Positions 1-6,198 of a stretch of 8,341 nucleotides of DNA are shown in pieces (position 1 is the first letter of the stretch; the number at the start of each line of letters is the position of its first letter). The notes under the pieces are model-generated. The model saw only the letters and a list, made by a program, of their open reading frames with translations. It did no database searches and was not told the origin of the DNA. Source of the stretch: Euryarchaeota archaeon UBA443 (GTDB taxonomy: Archaea > Thermoplasmatota > Poseidoniia > Poseidoniales > Poseidoniaceae); the NCBI GenBank assembly GCA_002499195.1, contig DAKS01000001.1, forward strand, positions 1-8,341, in the 5' to 3' direction. Both the position numbers and the translations under genes were made by a program.

Positions 1-4
1 AAGA

Positions 5-91
5 TGGTGCGGGGGGCAGGATTCGAACCTGCGAACCAATAAGGAATGGGACCTAAACCCACCGCCGTTGACCAAGCTGGGCGACCCCCGC
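5..91 (-). tRNA. tRNA-Leu (anticodon UAG), type II, CCA encoded
   Basis: Read on the minus strand this folds as a complete class II tRNA. The 7-bp acceptor stem pairs GCGGGGG with CCCCCGC, followed by discriminator A and a genome-encoded CCA. The D arm is closed by GCC/GGC. The anticodon stem GUGGG/CCCAU encloses the loop UUUAGGU, giving anticodon UAG (plus-strand positions 53-55). The 13-nt variable arm is long, and the T arm GCAGG-UUCGAAU-CCUGC is perfect. The UAG anticodon, long variable arm and A73 together indicate leucine, reading CUA and probably other CUN codons. No intron is present. It lies 34 bp downstream of the copper chaperone gene on the same strand. No convincing promoter of its own is seen in that gap, so read-through from the copper genes is possible. 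Confidence 0.96.
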
Positions 92-125
92 GCAAATCAA
101 GGGCGGTCAACCTTGGTTTTGAAGA

Positions 126-338
126 TTAGGCTGAAACTCCGAAGCCAGTTGAAGCGACGATTGCCATGACTTGTTCGGTTGTGATATCAGATGTTGTGAC
201 GACGATACCGGCATGATTTTGCCAAGAGATATCGGCCCGGATGACGCCTGGAGTTGCTTCAAGGACACGTGTTACGCGTCCAGAGCAACAACCACAAGTC
301 ATTCCAGTGATTTTGAGCGCATGTGCTACTTGATTCAT
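126..338 (-). CDS. copZ: HMA-domain copper chaperone (CopZ-like)
   Basis: This 70-residue protein is a single heavy-metal-associated (HMA) domain. The metal-binding loop is seen directly as GMTCGCC (residues 12-18), giving the MxCxxC pattern with Cys15 and Cys18 as expected Cu(I) ligands and an extra Cys17 between them. The end of the domain (ASTGFG, residues 62-67) matches the conserved last loop of the family, with Phe where many bacterial CopZ proteins have Tyr. No signal peptide or membrane segment is visible, so it is cytoplasmic. By family knowledge it carries Cu(I) to an exporter, and the gene lies 30 bp behind the Cu(I)-ATPase gene on the same strand, which supports that. A weak GGGAG lies 4 nt before the ATG. 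Mercury or other soft-metal binding cannot be excluded from sequence. Confidence 0.87.
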   Translation of the reverse strand: MNQVAHALKITGMTCGCCSGRVTRVLEATPGVIRADISWQNHAGIVVTTSDITTEQVMAIVASTGFGVSA

Positions 339-368
339 GGTTCTCCCATGATGAGGAACTATTTTGCA

Positions 369-2627
369 TTAAGCCTCAATCTGCTTTGGCCTCCACCATT
401 TCAATGTTAACGAGTTCATTACAACACTGATCGATGATAAGGACATTGCAGCGGCAGCAAATGCAGGTGGAAGAAGCCACCCTGTCCAAGGTAGAAGCAA
501 TCCCATAGCTAAGGGGATTCCGATTATGTTGTAGATGAATGCCCATCCGAGATTAGTCCTAATTTTCTTCACGGTAACACGACCGAGTTCTAGTGCGCTC
601 ATCGCATCCATCAAATCGTTTCGAAGAAGAACAATATCGGCTGAATCAAGAGCGATATCGCTTCCTGCTCCCATCGCTATACCAACATCAGCTGTCGCTA
701 GTGCCGCTGCATCGTTGATTCCATCGCCAACCATGGCGACATGCTTCCCTTGTTCTTTGAGAGAAGAGATGAATTCCGCCTTATCATCTGGTCGAACATT
801 GGCAACAACTTGTTCGATACCACACTCCTTAGCGATGTTTTCAGCAGCTTCGAGGCGATCTCCAGTAAGCATGATGACTTCCAAGTTGTAGCGTTTAGCG
901 TGTTTAATTGCCCCTTTTGTGGTGGAGCGTAATCGATCGGTAACCTCAATCCATCCAAGCAAACTTTGCCCTTTTGATACAAATGAAATAGTCGCTCCCT
1001 TTGCAGCCGCTTGCTGAATCTTCTCTTGATGGGCCGAGAGATCCACGTCGTATTTTTCCATCAAGGGTTCATTTCCGATAGCGACGACATCGCCGTCCAA
1101 TTTTCCTATGATTCCCATGCCGCCAACGTTTGCGATATCACTCAATTCAGGGCGATTCTTCGTTACATTCGCCCATGCTTTAGTGATGGCATCGGCAAGT
1201 GGATGTGTACTCCCATGCTCCAATGATGCAGCGATACCGAGAATTTCTCGTACTTCTCCATCGATGAATTCGATGTGCGACACCTTTGGCTTTCCAGTGG
1301 TAAGCGTCCCCGTTTTGTCAACGACCAGTGTGGTTGTCGCATGGGAGCGTTCCAAGGCTTCAATGCCCTTGATGAGCAATCCATAGCGTGCGCCGATGCC
1401 GGTACCGACCATCAGTGCGGTTGGCGTTGCTAATCCAAGCGCACATGGGCAAGCAATGACCAATGTTGACACCAAAGCAAGAATCGCGATATCCCCTCCA
1501 GTTCGAGGACCAAATCCATCTGAAAATAATCCCCAATAGACCGCAGCAATGAGTGCACATGTGATTACAATCGGAACGAAAACTGCAGCGATTCGATCGA
1601 CATATCGTTGTATTGGAGCCTTGCCCATTTGCGCTTCATCAACCAGTTGAATAACGTTGGAGAGAACGGTTTGATGGTATGGTTGCGTCGTTGAGATCGT
1701 AAGTGGAGCGTCCACAAGAATGGTCCCTCCTATGACTTCATCACCAACGCGTACTCGAACAGGATAAGTTTCACCGGTCATCATCGACATATCGATGAGT
1801 GCAGAACCATCGATAACACGTCCATCGAGAGGGATGGTTTGACCAGTTTTTACAAGAATCGTTGTTCCAGGTTCCACATCTTCTACAGCAGTGGGAGTTG
1901 TACCTTTGTTATCATCGAGGACATTAGCGGTTTTAGGTTGAAGATCCATTAAGGAAAAGATAGCATTAGTCGCTTGTAATTTGGCCCGACCTTCGAGGAA
2001 ATTCCCAAGAAGAACGAAAGCAATAATGAGCGCAGCTCCATCAAAATAAACGTGATTCGTACTCGCAAAAATTTGTGGAAGAAATGGTAGTACGGGTTCA
2101 AACAATACCAATGTTGACCAGAAAAAAGCGGTTGATGTTCCTAAATGGACAAGGACGTCCATGTTGGCGCGTCCATTGCGTAGAGCCTTCCATGCGCCGA
2201 CGTGGAACTGCTGTCCTAGATAGAGGTACACTGGAAGCGTGAGTAAGAATGCGATAAGCCAATTCGAATTCATTCCATTACTGCTACCAAGGTCGGAAAT
2301 GAACATGGTTAGAATCAACGTTGGAATGGCTAAAGCGAGTGCGATTCCAGCATTTATTCCCTGTTGACGAACAGCCAATACGCGCTCTTCTCGAATTTGC
2401 TGAGGCGTTGGCATTGAACTAGCCACAAATCCGCCTTGGATGACAGCCTGTTCTACGATATTGTCGTTTTGAGTTGCACCTTCCTTCCATCGAACAACGG
2501 CCTTTTCCAATGCAAGGTTTACGCGTACATGTTCAACATCATCGACTTTGCTAATGATCGAATCGACCGATGCAACGCAGGCGGCACAAGACATGCCTTC
2601 AATGCGGTACGTTGACTCGATTGTCAT
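369..2627 (-). CDS. copA: Cu(I)-translocating P-type ATPase (CopA, P1B-1 type)
   Basis: This 752-residue ATP-driven exporter moves Cu(I) across the cytoplasmic membrane. Domains in order: one N-terminal HMA domain with GMSCAAC (residues 11-17); membrane segments near 90-110, 123-140, 158-180 and 193-211; an actuator domain with TGET (284-287); the intramembrane CPC metal site (393-395); the phosphorylation motif DKTGT with Asp437; the nucleotide-binding-domain His-Pro pair in THPLADA (475-476); TGD (588-590); and GDGIND (634-639). The last two membrane segments carry YN (699-700) and MSLSS (728-732), the signature residues of the Cu(I)-selective P1B-1 class, which argues against Zn/Cd specificity. 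All catalytic motifs are intact and the length is normal for a one-HMA CopA. The HP motif reads STHPL instead of the usual SEHPL. The gene starts 43 bp after the RNB nuclease stop, with copZ following 30 bp downstream. Confidence 0.96.
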   Translation of the reverse strand: MTIESTYRIEGMSCAACVASVDSIISKVDDVEHVRVNLALEKAVVRWKEGATQNDNIVEQAVIQGGFVASSMPTPQQIREERVLAVRQQGINAGIALALAIPTLILTMFISDLGSSNGMNSNWLIAFLLTLPVYLYLGQQFHVGAWKALRNGRANMDVLVHLGTSTAFFWSTLVLFEPVLPFLPQIFASTNHVYFDGAALIIAFVLLGNFLEGRAKLQATNAIFSLMDLQPKTANVLDDNKGTTPTAVEDVEPGTTILVKTGQTIPLDGRVIDGSALIDMSMMTGETYPVRVRVGDEVIGGTILVDAPLTISTTQPYHQTVLSNVIQLVDEAQMGKAPIQRYVDRIAAVFVPIVITCALIAAVYWGLFSDGFGPRTGGDIAILALVSTLVIACPCALGLATPTALMVGTGIGARYGLLIKGIEALERSHATTTLVVDKTGTLTTGKPKVSHIEFIDGEVREILGIAASLEHGSTHPLADAITKAWANVTKNRPELSDIANVGGMGIIGKLDGDVVAIGNEPLMEKYDVDLSAHQEKIQQAAAKGATISFVSKGQSLLGWIEVTDRLRSTTKGAIKHAKRYNLEVIMLTGDRLEAAENIAKECGIEQVVANVRPDDKAEFISSLKEQGKHVAMVGDGINDAAALATADVGIAMGAGSDIALDSADIVLLRNDLMDAMSALELGRVTVKKIRTNLGWAFIYNIIGIPLAMGLLLPWTGWLLPPAFAAAAMSLSSISVVMNSLTLKWWRPKQIEA

Positions 2628-2652
2628 TTGACTCGTTCTTGGCTCAAAGCCG

Positions 2653-2662
2653 TTTCTAAAAA
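2653..2662 (-). promoter_or_regulatory. Candidate TATA-like element for copA
   Basis: The 43-bp gap before copA contains TTTTTAGAAA on the minus strand. Its centre lies about 31 bp upstream of the copA ATG, so a transcript starting the usual 24-27 bp downstream would have a leader of only a few nucleotides. No good Shine-Dalgarno site precedes copA, which fits a near-leaderless message. This is inference from position and base composition only; copA could equally be read through from the nuclease gene. Confidence 0.3.
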
Positions 2663-2670
2663 GGTTGATG

Positions 2671-4893
2671 TCAAATTGGTGCTAAGTCAAGCCGGCCTGA
2701 CCACAAATCCAATCCTCTGATTCTACATGGGAACAATTGCCCCAGTTCAAGCAGAACAGATTCGTCTTGTCCATCTCGTCCTTCTTCCAACAAACTCAAA
2801 CCAAAATCGTCGATGAATAGATTCTTTTTTGCTGAAAGTTGTTTGAGATGCATGCGACCATGCATCGATCCATCATCATTGAGGTCGAGGAAAATCCAAG
2901 GTGTTTTTAGTCCAACAACACGGGCATTCCATTGCTGATTTTCCGAATTCATAAGATGACAGTTCAAGGTCATCGCTACCAACTCCCATTCAAGTAATTG
3001 AGCCATTCTTCCTTGTTGGGAACAATGTTCACTTAGTGCGATCATCTCATCTTCATCATAGACCCAATCCTTCTGATGCAGCATCGCTTTGAGTTGTCGA
3101 TGAACAATGAGATCCGGATATCGGCGAATTGGACTTGTAAAGTGAGCATACGCATCGAGATTAAGACCGAAATGACCGATGTTGACCGCATCATATCGTG
3201 CTCGATTCATCAGTTGAAACAATCCTTGATCGACGACACGCCGTAGAGATGAACGAAGCGCGCTCGCTTGTTCTTGTGCAAGTCGCAATCCATCCAACAT
3301 CTCGTCACGAGCATCTTGTGCTGAAACGTTACTAAGATAATCATCGACTTCGGTCTTTTCTTCAGTAGATGAGAGTCCACTCAAATCAATGTCTTGACCA
3401 GCCCATGCCCCTAACAATCCGGCCAGTTCATCGGTATCGTCTTGACCCTTTGATTTCGTACGAGGTTCTGGAAGTTGTATCGAAATTTCAAGGGCTTCAA
3501 GTTGCTTGTTAAGATCTCGAACATCGGTCGAATCTGGCATGGGATGGCACCTCCAGGGTAATGCTGCTCCTGCTTTACCAAGCATTTCACCGACGATATT
3601 GTTTGTTTTGACCATAAATGTTTCAATCATTTCCGTCGCCTTGTTCGGCCATTTAACCTCGATTGTCAATTCGTTTTCACCGTGAATTCGCGGACGTTGC
3701 TCGCCTTGTTTAATGTTCAATCGCAATTCGTCCTGTTGCCATGCATCAGCCAGTTTGAACAACCCGTCCCACCTTACATCCTCCAAAGTGTCTTCGTAAG
3801 CGAGATTTTCTTTCACAAGTATAACGGCTTCATGCGCACTTGACGATATTACATTGTTATCATCATCGAGTGTCATTTCAATGACCATGGCTAGCCTTGG
3901 AACATTGGCTCGCAAGGAACACAGATCATCAGCGAGTCGGAAAGGAAGCATAGGGAGAACGGCATGTGGAAGATAGACCGAAGTAGCCCGTGCCTGTGCA
4001 GTTGCATCTAAAGAGGAATCCTTGGTGACGTAGTGTGCAACATCAGCTATTGCAACCCACAACGTACGACCGTTTTCGTGTTCTTCAAGGCACACTGCAT
4101 CGTCAAAATCCTTAGCATCTGGCGGATCGATTGTAACGAAATGGAGATGTTGTAAATCACTTCTTTTCTCAGCCAGTGCACTAGCAGCATCAACATCTGG
4201 AAGTTGCTCAGCCCATTGTTCAAGACTAGTTTCATAGGTTGCTGGAAATGGATTGTCGTTGTTTTTACGTCTCCATTCCAAACGTCGCTTCAAAAGATCA
4301 AGAATTGACCATCGTTTTGCATTGACTAGCATCATTGTCAAAGCCGGTTCAAATTCTGGAAACCGTAATCCAGACTTCCTTGCTGCGAGTCTTTTGAGTT
4401 CGAGTTTAAGATCGAATTTTTTCCATTTTAATCCAATTTCGGGATGGATTTGAATCGCATCCGAAAGGGTAGTGTTAACGAGCATCGATCCCCACGCATC
4501 GAGTATATCATTCCACTCGTCAAGATTCGTGAGGGGTTGTTTTTTGAGACGGGACAAACGAGCGGACCAGTCGGCTACGGATTGCTCGATTTCGACAATA
4601 GATTCTTGAGAACGCGCTGAAATGGTGTTGTTACCTTCCCACTTGAAGTGATCTCCATGTTTACGGGATTTACTGATAATTTCCTGAAGGTCTGTAGTCA
4701 GGCGCTTTCGATATGCTTTGGAATCTTCTCGGCTTGGAGGGCGAGATTCATGTTTGATGAGATAATCGGCGATTTCATCAGCAGTCCAGCATTTACTCCA
4801 TTCATCCTTAGATGTGAATAATGATGTGAATCTTCGCCACATACGTTCAGCATCAGGTCCTCGATTGGAAGATGCTTTCTTTGGTCGGCCCAT
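2671..4893 (-). CDS. RNase II/RNase R family 3'-5' exoribonuclease (RNB domain)
   Basis: This 740-residue nuclease degrades RNA hydrolytically from the 3' end. The catalytic motif IDPPDAKDFDDA (residues 255-266) has four Asp residues at 256, 262, 264 and 265, with the same spacing as E. coli RNase II Asp201/207/209/210. The second RNB signature, HFTSPIRRYPDL, lies at 584-595. The last 85 or so residues (WNARVVGL... GRMHLKQLS) resemble a degenerate S1 RNA-binding domain. The N-terminal 250 residues show no recognisable cold-shock domains; CWTADEIADYLI (35-46) could be part of a winged helix, a guess from helix pattern. The ATG at 4893 is chosen because it falls 4 bp after the dnaJ stop. The in-frame upstream start is a TTG inside dnaJ and would add a non-conserved 22 residues. 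The tight spacing implies co-transcription with dnaJ. Confidence 0.93.
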   Translation of the reverse strand: MGRPKKASSNRGPDAERMWRRFTSLFTSKDEWSKCWTADEIADYLIKHESRPPSREDSKAYRKRLTTDLQEIISKSRKHGDHFKWEGNNTISARSQESIVEIEQSVADWSARLSRLKKQPLTNLDEWNDILDAWGSMLVNTTLSDAIQIHPEIGLKWKKFDLKLELKRLAARKSGLRFPEFEPALTMMLVNAKRWSILDLLKRRLEWRRKNNDNPFPATYETSLEQWAEQLPDVDAASALAEKRSDLQHLHFVTIDPPDAKDFDDAVCLEEHENGRTLWVAIADVAHYVTKDSSLDATAQARATSVYLPHAVLPMLPFRLADDLCSLRANVPRLAMVIEMTLDDDNNVISSSAHEAVILVKENLAYEDTLEDVRWDGLFKLADAWQQDELRLNIKQGEQRPRIHGENELTIEVKWPNKATEMIETFMVKTNNIVGEMLGKAGAALPWRCHPMPDSTDVRDLNKQLEALEISIQLPEPRTKSKGQDDTDELAGLLGAWAGQDIDLSGLSSTEEKTEVDDYLSNVSAQDARDEMLDGLRLAQEQASALRSSLRRVVDQGLFQLMNRARYDAVNIGHFGLNLDAYAHFTSPIRRYPDLIVHRQLKAMLHQKDWVYDEDEMIALSEHCSQQGRMAQLLEWELVAMTLNCHLMNSENQQWNARVVGLKTPWIFLDLNDDGSMHGRMHLKQLSAKKNLFIDDFGLSLLEEGRDGQDESVLLELGQLFPCRIRGLDLWSGRLDLAPI

Positions 4894-4897
4894 ACAC

Positions 4898-5788
4898 TCA
4901 CAATCCAACATCTCGCAATGCTTCGATTGCGGCTTTTTGCTCGGCAGTGAGCTCCTCAAGTTCGTTTAGAATAAACTCGAGATCGAGATCACCACCTCCG
5001 TATCCTGCACCCACCATTCGTCTTCGGTCACCAGGTTGACTATTCTCAGCAACTTTCAACAAACCGGATTTTCCGCTAGGAAGTTCAATTTTGACTTTAC
5101 CACCAAGCATCATGGTCGAAAATGGAATAGCGATTTCTTGAATGAGAATTCCATTTTCCCAACGACGTCCTTCTCCAGCATCAATGCGTATGGTAACATG
5201 TAGGTCTCCAGGCGTTCCTTGAGGATGCTCATTTCCTTGTTGTTTGAGACGCTTTACCGTGCCATGCAACTCGCCTGGCTTGAGTTTAATGCGGAAGTTT
5301 TGTTGAACTTTTGATGCAACATTATTCGATCCAACTTTGAGGCGCTGGGCCTGGAATTGAATCTCGCCCCCCTTTTCAGCCGTTTCTAGATCGATATCGA
5401 CAGACACATGAACATCAGTTCCTTTGGGTTGTTGTTGTTGCTGAGCAGGTCGTCGGCGCTGTTGAAACGGATTTTGTTGTTGACCTCCAAACATCTGTCC
5501 AATCAAATCTTCGAATCCGCCACCCATTCCGCCTCCAAAGGGGGAGCGGCCACCTCCGCCGAACATATTTTCCATCCGCTTCTTTTGATCGTATTCTTGA
5601 CGTTTTGAGGCATCCCCGATGGTTTCGTAAGCGGCTTGAACTTCCTTGAATTTGGCTTCAGCAGCGTTGTCATCTGGGTTTCGATCAGGATGATATTTTC
5701 GTGCTAATTTGCGAAATGCACGCTTGATTTCAGCATCCGATGCATCGCGAGAAACTCCCAATGTCGCATACGGGTCCGGTGAAGCCAT
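4898..5788 (-). CDS. DnaJ/CbpA-type J-domain co-chaperone, no zinc finger
   Basis: This 296-residue Hsp40 stimulates Hsp70 (DnaK) ATPase and delivers unfolded clients. The J domain spans residues 4-72 and includes the essential HPD (33-35) in KYHPDRNPDD. A Gly/Phe-rich stretch with MFGGGG and MFGGQQ (75-103) is followed by a Gln-rich linker (103-120), then two beta-rich C-terminal domains (about 124-208 and 209-275). The protein contains no cysteine, so the CxxCxGxG zinc finger of true DnaJ is absent. This makes it a class B, CbpA-like protein of typical length. The ATG at 5788 is preferred because J proteins usually begin a few residues before DPYATLG. An in-frame GTG at 5809 would add 7 residues and cannot be excluded. 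No dnaK or grpE lies in the window. The RNB nuclease gene follows by 4 bp. Confidence 0.93.
   Translation of the reverse strand: MASPDPYATLGVSRDASDAEIKRAFRKLARKYHPDRNPDDNAAEAKFKEVQAAYETIGDASKRQEYDQKKRMENMFGGGGRSPFGGGMGGGFEDLIGQMFGGQQQNPFQQRRRPAQQQQQPKGTDVHVSVDIDLETAEKGGEIQFQAQRLKVGSNNVASKVQQNFRIKLKPGELHGTVKRLKQQGNEHPQGTPGDLHVTIRIDAGEGRRWENGILIQEIAIPFSTMMLGGKVKIELPSGKSGLLKVAENSQPGDRRRMVGAGYGGGDLDLEFILNELEELTAEQKAAIEALRDVGL
5429..5443 (-). repeat. CAA/CAG glutamine-codon repeat inside dnaJ
   Basis: Five consecutive Gln codons (one CAG and four CAA on the minus strand) encode the Gln run at residues 116-120 of the DnaJ linker. It is a short trinucleotide tract that could vary in length between strains, in a region expected to be flexible. 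Confidence 0.7.
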
Positions 5789-5827
5789 ACACACCTTGGA
5801 TGCGTTCACCCCTCATCAACTCTTGCC

Positions 5828-5837
5828 GAGATTTTGA
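5828..5837 (-). promoter_or_regulatory. Candidate AT-rich promoter element for dnaJ
   Basis: On the minus strand TCAAAATCTC lies in the divergent intergenic region. Its centre is about 26 bp upstream of the in-frame GTG at 5809 and about 46 bp upstream of the ATG at 5788. A standard archaeal TATA-to-start distance would place the transcript start at or near the GTG. The match to a TATA box is weak and other AT-poor placements are possible, so confidence is low. Confidence 0.25.
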
Positions 5838-5869
5838 CCAAAGATTGACTCTGCTCCCGATAGAAGCGG

Positions 5870-5877
5870 TTATAATG
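5870..5877 (+). promoter_or_regulatory. TATA-like box for the secE-spt5 unit
   Basis: TTATAATG is the best TATA-like sequence in the 104-125 bp divergent region between dnaJ and secE. It is centred about 41 bp before the secE ATG, predicting a transcript start near 5898-5900 and a leader of about 15 nt that contains the Shine-Dalgarno-like GAGGT. The TTATAA core is palindromic, so it could in principle also serve dnaJ on the other strand. Confidence 0.55.
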
Positions 5878-5902
5878 AGTGGTTAGGTCGGTAGGAAAGC
5901 AC

Positions 5903-5907
5903 GAGGT
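5903..5907 (+). promoter_or_regulatory. Shine-Dalgarno-like site for secE
   Basis: GAGGT lies 6 nt before the secE ATG at 5914 and supports that start over the earlier in-frame alternatives. It complements the conserved CCTCC end of 16S rRNA. Confidence 0.55.
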
Positions 5908-5913
5908 TGTACC

Positions 5914-6180
5914 ATGTCTGATGAAAAAGGCGAATCCCGCTCATTTGAAGATGTTGTTCAGGACCGTCAAGACTGGATTGAAGCCCAATTCCGCAAGATT
6001 TCTCGCGGCTCTTGGGCCCGAATCATTCGAATGGCCCGAAAGCCAACTCCTCAGGAGTTCAAGCAAACGAGTATCGTTTGCGGTATCGGACTTTTCGTTC
6101 TTGGCGCAATTGGATTCATTCTTCTTGTCATCATGGACAATTTCATTCCTTGGCTGATTCACGATGTATTCGGCATCTGA
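5914..6180 (+). CDS. secE: Preprotein translocase subunit SecE / Sec61-gamma
   Basis: This 88-residue protein is the small clamp subunit of the SecYE-beta translocon and holds the two halves of SecY together in the cytoplasmic membrane. An acidic, hydrophilic N-terminus (residues 1-25) precedes an amphipathic helix and the family's hallmark stretch RMARKPTPQEFKQTS (39-53). One transmembrane helix follows (about 54-76), and the protein ends shortly after it. One membrane span and the RKPTPQEF region match the archaeal/eukaryal Sec61-gamma form. The N-terminal tail is somewhat longer than in the shortest archaeal homologues. It lies 18 bp upstream of spt5 on the same strand, the classic secE-nusG/spt5 pairing, so the two are probably co-transcribed. 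Confidence 0.95.
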   Translation: MSDEKGESRSFEDVVQDRQDWIEAQFRKISRGSWARIIRMARKPTPQEFKQTSIVCGIGLFVLGAIGFILLVIMDNFIPWLIHDVFGI

Positions 6181-6186
6181 GGATTT

Positions 6187-6194
6187 GGGGGTGG
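6187..6194 (+). promoter_or_regulatory. Shine-Dalgarno-like site for spt5
   Basis: GGGGGTGG lies 4 nt before the ATG at 6199, within the 18-bp gap after the secE stop. It supports the full-length start and therefore supports the N-terminal extra domain being translated as part of Spt5. Confidence 0.6.
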
Positions 6195-6198
6195 CATC

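Noticed and set aside
92..125. Possible hairpin terminator (CAAGG...CCTTG) between copZ and the tRNA
   Set aside because: The stem is only 5 bp with an 8-nt loop and no following T-run. Archaeal termination does not need hairpins, so the case is too weak to annotate.
1108..1386. Plus-strand frames inside copA, the nuclease gene and katG
   Set aside because: They are shadows of conserved coding sequence in other frames, with no domain features.
4894..4959. Longer RNB nuclease start (TTG at 4959) adding 22 residues and overlapping dnaJ by about 60 bp
   Set aside because: The start would be TTG, deep within dnaJ, and the extra residues show no family resemblance. The ATG at 4893, 4 bp after the dnaJ stop, is far more natural.
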